Of a DNA stretch of 36,442 bases, positions 32,893 to 36,442 are shown one piece after another. The first letter of the stretch is position 1. Each line of letters starts with the position of its first letter. Source of the DNA: Deltaproteobacteria bacterium (GTDB lineage Bacteria; Desulfobacterota; Desulfobaccia; Desulfobaccales; 0-14-0-80-60-11); NCBI GenBank assembly GCA_016874915.1, contig VGSW01000015.1, positions 1-36,442 of the forward strand. The letters run 5' to 3'. Under the pieces are notes generated by a model. It did not search any database. It had not been told where the DNA came from and worked only from the letters and a program-made list of their open reading frames with translations. Made by a program: the position numbers and the translations under genes.

Positions 32893-33875
32893 CTACTTTT
32901 TCCCTTTGGTAGCCGGCTTTGGTGACCCCTTAGTTACCCCGGGTTTCTTTTTGGCCTCTTCGGGTTTTTCCTTCACCGGCGCGGCCCCGGCCTTCACCAG
33001 CATCTCCTGGATCTCCTTTTTCTTGGGGCCTTGAGCGTAAGACAAGGCATCATTGGCCGCGTTGTCTTTGGCGTTGACGTCCGCGCCTTTTTCCAGCAGA
33101 AGCTTGACCACCTCATCCCGGCTGTTACGCGCCGCCCACATCAAGGCGGTTTTGCCGGTTCTGTCTTTGGCGTTGATGTCCGCGCCCTTGTCCAGCAATA
33201 ACTTCACGGTATCGCCCTTGCCCGCGCTCGCGGCGGAAATCAAAGCCGTCATTCCTTCTTTGTTCTCTGTGAGGGAGATGTCCGCCCTCTTATCCAAAAG
33301 GAATTTCACCGCGCCGGCATGCCCGTGGTTCGCCGCCCACATCAGGGCGGTGCGCCCGTCCTTATCCCGGGAATTAACCTCCAGGCCCTTGTCCACCAGG
33401 AGCTTGACGGTGTCGGTGCTCCCCTTCACCGCGGCAGCCAGCAACGCATTCATGCCGTTTTTCTCTTCCACGGCCTTGAGGTCCGCGCCCTTGTCCAGCA
33501 GCAGCCTTACCAGGTCGCTATGGCCGCCCAGGGCCGCCCAGATCAGCGGCGTGGCCCCGAATTGCTTATCCTTGGGGTTGACATCGGCTCCTTGGGCCAG
33601 GAGCAATTGCGCCACCTCCTGCCGGCCGGCCTTGGCCGCGGTTAATAATGGGGTTTCCCCTTTTTTGTCGGTGACATTGGGATTCATCCCGGCCTGAAGG
33701 AAGAGCTTTACCACCAGGGCGTCGCCGGTTTTGGCTGCTTCGATAAAAGTCTCTTCGCCATACTTGACGTTCATCTGGCCCAACTTGATGCGGGCCTCTT
33801 CCTGAGGGTTGCCGCAGGCCAGGAAAAAAAACAGCAGAAAAATTGCCCCAGGATTTTAGGGTTCTGTGGGTTCAT
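32893..33875 (-). pseudogene. Ankyrin-repeat lipoprotein with one-base frameshift in the signal peptide
   Basis: The ORF track gives 296 residues from a TTG at 33783, with about seven ankyrin repeats (units such as GKTALMWAARNSRDEVVKLL and LLDKGADINAKD) and a Lys/Pro-rich tail. A strong AAGGAGG followed by an ATG lies further upstream at 33875, opening MNPQNPKILG. The ankyrin frame itself extends upstream through FLLFFFLACGNPQEE, a clear lipobox, but reaches a stop before any ATG. One extra base in either the CCCC tract (33846-33849) or the A8 tract (33824-33831; minus-strand GGGG and T8) would join the two into a complete lipoprotein. It is either a recent mutation, a phase-variable tract, or a homopolymer sequencing error. 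The intact protein would be membrane-anchored in the envelope; its binding partner is unknown. Confidence 0.75.
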
Positions 33876-33991
33876 CCGCTTCAGCCTCCTTGTTATCTAC
33901 AATGAACATGGGAAAACTTAAGAACTCTCAAAAGGTTTGGGGAATATATAATCATAGGAGAATCTAACTAAGGTCAACTTGACATTTAAAA

Positions 33992-34020
33992 GGGCCGACC
34001 CTGGGGACGGCCCATTTTTA
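33992..34020 (+). terminator. Intrinsic-terminator-like hairpin without an assigned gene
   Basis: GGGCCG...CGGCCC followed by ATTTTTATTT. A TTGACA lies just upstream (33979-33984) with no room for a -10. No coding gene ends here on the plus strand. The 33876-34318 gap otherwise holds a REP-like hairpin and a 16-bp palindrome; the 75-aa ORF at 33979 is not convincing. Confidence 0.45.
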
Positions 34021-34087
34021 TTTCTGCGCCGGGCGGTTTGCATGATCCTGTCTGAAACCCAAGCACTTTTACCGGGTAAGTCTTCCT

Positions 34088-34114
34088 GTAGGGACGGTTG
34101 GCGAACCGCACCTA
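34088..34114. repeat. REP-like hairpin, GTAGGGACGGTT type
   Basis: GTAGGGACGGTT-ggcg-AACCGCACCTAC, an imperfect palindrome of the same family as the hairpin at about 22520-22546 (GGGGCGGTT...AACCGCCC). Two copies in one window point to a genome-wide REP family. Confidence 0.65.
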
Positions 34115-34203
34115 CCCGGGATTTTCATTTTCGGGGGTGGCCCATATTTTCAGGCCAGTTTGGACCAGCCGAGAGGAATTTAGGCAAATTGACTATACGA
34201 AAT

Positions 34204-34219
34204 TAGGTATAAATACCTA
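34204..34219. promoter_or_regulatory. Perfect 16-bp palindrome upstream of the multicopper oxidase
   Basis: TAGGTATAAATACCTA is perfectly self-complementary apart from its central AA, with TTGACT at 34189-34194 just upstream and TTGACC at 34220-34225 just downstream. It lies 100 bp before the oxidase start, so it is a plausible operator. The exact promoter cannot be set by eye. Confidence 0.4.
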
Positions 34220-34318
34220 TTGACCCGAACCGAGACGCTTTCTTACTATAAACCACGGGGCCACCTCATGTTATTGAGGGGGGAGCATTAATGCAACCTT
34301 GGAAAGGAGATGGCGGTA

Positions 34319-36382
34319 ATGAATAAATTTCTTAAATTAGCCATGGCAATGGCGCTGGTGTTCGGAGGATTGGGGTCCCTGGCCCACGCTCAGTTCGTGC
34401 CCGGGGGAACCCTGGACCCCACTACCATTCCAAAGTATGCGGAGCCGGTGGGAATCCCGCCGGCCATGCCCAAGACCCAGAAAATGGGGATACCCCGGAA
34501 TATTGATTATTACGAGATCGCCATGCGGCAGTTCCAGCAACAGGTGCTGCCCACCGGTTTCCCTCAAACCACGGTCTGGGGCTATGGTTCCATCAATCAT
34601 CCCGGCACTTTCAGCTATCCGGGCCATACCATCGAAGCCAAGGTGAACCGGCCGGTGCGGGTGAAGTGGCTTAACGACCTCAAAAACCCCGACGACACTT
34701 TCCGCACCCACTTGTTTGCAGTGGATCAGACCCTGATGTGGGCCAATCCGGGGGGAGGCGACGCCGGAAAAGATTCCAAGGGCACGGATCCCGCTCCTTA
34801 CACCGGCCCAGTCCCCCTGACGGTCCACCTGCACGGCGCCCATGTCCAGCCCAACAGCGACGGCTCCCCCATGCAGTGGTTTCTCCCGGCGGCCACTAAT
34901 ATTCCCCCGGGATTTGCCACCCAGGGCACGGATTATGAGACGGTGGTCCCCTCCGAGGCCGGCAGCGCCGTTTACCAGTATCCCAATGACCAGCGGGCCA
35001 CCACCCTTTGGTTCCATGACCATACCATGGGGATAACCCGGCTTAACGTTTACGCCGGGCTGGCGGGTTTTTATATCCTCCGAGGCGGCCGATCCGACCT
35101 GCCTAGCATAATATTACCCGGACCTGCCCCTCAATTGAACGATAAGCCGAACCGAAAAATTTTTGAAATTCCCTTAGTAATTCAGGACCGATCCTTTAAC
35201 ACCGATGGTTCCCTGTTTTATCCGAATAACCGGGCCTTTTTTGAAGGCCTGAATGTGCCGGGGCAGCCCCCGCAGTTTCCCGGCGCGGGAGAATTGCAGA
35301 TTCCTTTTATCCCGGATAATACTCCCCCCGGACCGCCCAGCGACATCTCTCCCATCTGGAACCCTGAGGCCTTTTTCAACACCATGGCGGTCAACGGCAA
35401 GACCTGGCCTTACCTCAACGTGGAGGCCCGGCGCTACCGCTTCCGACTGCTCAACGGCTGCAACTCCCGCTTCATTATCCTGAAGCTGACCAGTGATCCC
35501 CTGACCCGGCCCGGGACGCCGGCTTTGAACTTCTGGCAGATCGGCACCGAGGGCGGTTTTCTCCCGGCCCCGGTCAACCTGGCGGAGCTGCTCATCGCCC
35601 CGGCGGAACGGGCTGACGTCATTGTGGACTTCACCGGCCTCCCCCCAGGCACGGTTCTTTATCTCATCAACGAGGGGCCGGATGAGCCCTTCGGCGGCGG
35701 AAGAGCCCCCGATGCCTTTCCCTTTGCCGATCCCGCCACCACCGGACAGGTGATGAAGTTTATCGTAGGTTCCCCAGTGGGTCCGGATAGAAGCCGGAAC
35801 CCCGCCAAAAATCTGCGGCTGCCGGGGTTCAGGCCCTTGGGCGCGGTTACCAACACCCGCCAGGTCACCCTGAATGAGGATTCCTCCGCCACGGTCTTTG
35901 TGACCACCGATGCTTTTGGCAATGTGGTGTTCGACGCCGCGGGGGAGGCTTTCGGACCCAAAATGGCCAGATTGGGAACCCTCAACCCCAATGGCACCTC
36001 TAATCCCATGAATTTCGATGACCTTCCCATTACTGAGAACCCGGCCCTCAATGCCACCGAAATCTGGGAAATCTACAATTTCACCGCGGACGCCCATCCC
36101 ATCCATCTGCACCAGGTGCAGTTCCAGGTGGTCAACCGCCAGGGTTTGGAAACCGACGCGGAAGGGGTGGCGGTGCAGCCCGCGGTCCTCATTTCCGGAA
36201 CCATCCCTCCGGAAGTCTGGGAGACCGGCTTCAAAGACACCGTCATCGCGTATCCGGGCCAGGTTACCCGCATCAAGGCCAAGTTCGACATCGCGGGCAA
36301 GTATGTGTGGCACTGTCACATCCTGGAACACGAAGACCACGAAATGATGCGGCCGTTCTTTGTGGGAGCCTTGCCCCAATAA
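34319..36382 (+). CDS. Secreted multicopper oxidase (CotA/bilirubin-oxidase-like)
   Basis: 687 residues with a Sec-type signal peptide (MNKFLKLAMAMALVFGGLGS, cleavage probably after AHA) and three cupredoxin domains. All four copper motifs are present: HLHGAHVQP near 172, LWFHDHTMG near 233, HPIHLHQVQ near 595 and WHCHILEHEDHEMM near 660, giving T1, T2 and T3 sites. It would oxidise phenols, bilirubin-like compounds, Mn(II) or Cu(I) in the periplasm or outside, with O2 as acceptor. I use the ATG at 34319 because AAGGAG (34304-34309) is 9 nt before it; at 34310 the spacing would be zero. It is a single gene followed by a hairpin at the window end. Confidence 0.92.
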   Translation: MNKFLKLAMAMALVFGGLGSLAHAQFVPGGTLDPTTIPKYAEPVGIPPAMPKTQKMGIPRNIDYYEIAMRQFQQQVLPTGFPQTTVWGYGSINHPGTFSYPGHTIEAKVNRPVRVKWLNDLKNPDDTFRTHLFAVDQTLMWANPGGGDAGKDSKGTDPAPYTGPVPLTVHLHGAHVQPNSDGSPMQWFLPAATNIPPGFATQGTDYETVVPSEAGSAVYQYPNDQRATTLWFHDHTMGITRLNVYAGLAGFYILRGGRSDLPSIILPGPAPQLNDKPNRKIFEIPLVIQDRSFNTDGSLFYPNNRAFFEGLNVPGQPPQFPGAGELQIPFIPDNTPPGPPSDISPIWNPEAFFNTMAVNGKTWPYLNVEARRYRFRLLNGCNSRFIILKLTSDPLTRPGTPALNFWQIGTEGGFLPAPVNLAELLIAPAERADVIVDFTGLPPGTVLYLINEGPDEPFGGGRAPDAFPFADPATTGQVMKFIVGSPVGPDRSRNPAKNLRLPGFRPLGAVTNTRQVTLNEDSSATVFVTTDAFGNVVFDAAGEAFGPKMARLGTLNPNGTSNPMNFDDLPITENPALNATEIWEIYNFTADAHPIHLHQVQFQVVNRQGLETDAEGVAVQPAVLISGTIPPEVWETGFKDTVIAYPGQVTRIKAKFDIAGKYVWHCHILEHEDHEMMRPFFVGALPQ

Positions 36383-36419
36383 GGTCTTCTAATAGCGACT
36401 GAATCAGCGTAAAACCATG

Positions 36420-36442
36420 GGGCCGCCCTTTGGAGGCGGCCC
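36420..36442 (+). terminator. Hairpin at the window end, probable terminator of the oxidase gene
   Basis: The stem GGGCCGCC/GGCGGCCC with a 7-nt loop lies 37 bp after the oxidase stop. The expected T-tract would lie beyond the window, so the call is incomplete. Confidence 0.55.

Noticed and set aside
33979-34206. 75-aa ORF before the multicopper oxidase
   Set aside because: It runs through a terminator-like hairpin and a REP-like hairpin and has no ribosome site.
35174-36379. 401-aa minus-strand ORF opposite the multicopper oxidase
   Set aside because: Shadow frame. The plus strand carries all four copper-binding motifs.

Overview
ORGANISM. The window is GC-rich bacterial chromosome, almost certainly from an anaerobic or facultative Desulfobacterota-type (deltaproteobacterial) organism. 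The grounds are two sigma-54 enhancer-binding regulators with a recognisable -24/-12 promoter, a Tat-exported TtrA/ArrA-branch molybdoenzyme with NrfD quinone modules, a FmdE protein, a liv-type transporter coupled to a PaaK ligase, and spacers full of small repeats. The assignment is by gene content and style only; there is no rRNA in the window. LAYOUT. (1) 161-5314: a degenerate GAF/sigma-54-type regulator on the minus strand, divergent from a PhnD-like lipoprotein and a membrane-bound HAMP/GAF/AAA+/Fis activator. (2) 5795-12732: a sigma-54 promoter followed by a stand-alone receiver protein, a four-cluster ferredoxin subunit, two tandem NrfD membrane subunits and a 1078-aa Tat-exported molybdopterin reductase, in the B-C-C'-A order of tetrathionate reductase operons. 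(3) 12825-17646: FmdE, a MoeA/MoaB-type molybdopterin-binding protein, MoaA, a TauE/SafE-type exporter, a small membrane protein and a methyltransferase. The first three fit molybdenum-cofactor supply for the reductase and the exporter fits sulfite removal. (4) 17770-22281: DUF89, tRNA-Val(GAC), nitroreductase, an unrecognised protein, a DRG-type GTPase and rpoZ. (5) 22660-26488: DinB-type polymerase, an XRE regulator overlapping a nucleotidyltransferase (toxin-antitoxin-like), and a divergent PurD-like ATP-grasp ligase. (6) 27004-32708: livH-livM-[DUF429-like cargo]-livF-livG-paaK, an uptake and CoA-activation cluster, probably for an aromatic or branched acid. (7) 32893-36382: an ankyrin-repeat lipoprotein with an apparent one-base frameshift in its signal peptide, and a secreted multicopper oxidase. 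HOW IT WORKS TOGETHER (inference). The lipoprotein resembles the PhnD-like sensing domain found in TtrS-type kinases. It sits next to a membrane-bound sigma-54 activator instead of a kinase and just upstream of a sigma-54-driven Ttr-like operon. This suggests a periplasmic ligand is sensed by a separate binding protein and relayed directly to sigma-54 transcription with no phosphorelay. WINDOW-SCALE STRUCTURE. About twenty non-coding sites carry 7-bp tandem arrays. The heptamer differs from spacer to spacer, but on one strand nearly all units fit YCNGNNN. Arrays typically begin 0-6 bp after a stop codon, and a second array in inverted orientation ends a few bases before the next start. One such inverted pair brackets an AT-richer DUF429-like gene inside the liv operon. 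Together with a 99-bp exact tandem duplication, three MITE-like inverted-repeat elements and REP-like hairpins, this spacer architecture is the most unusual feature of the window.
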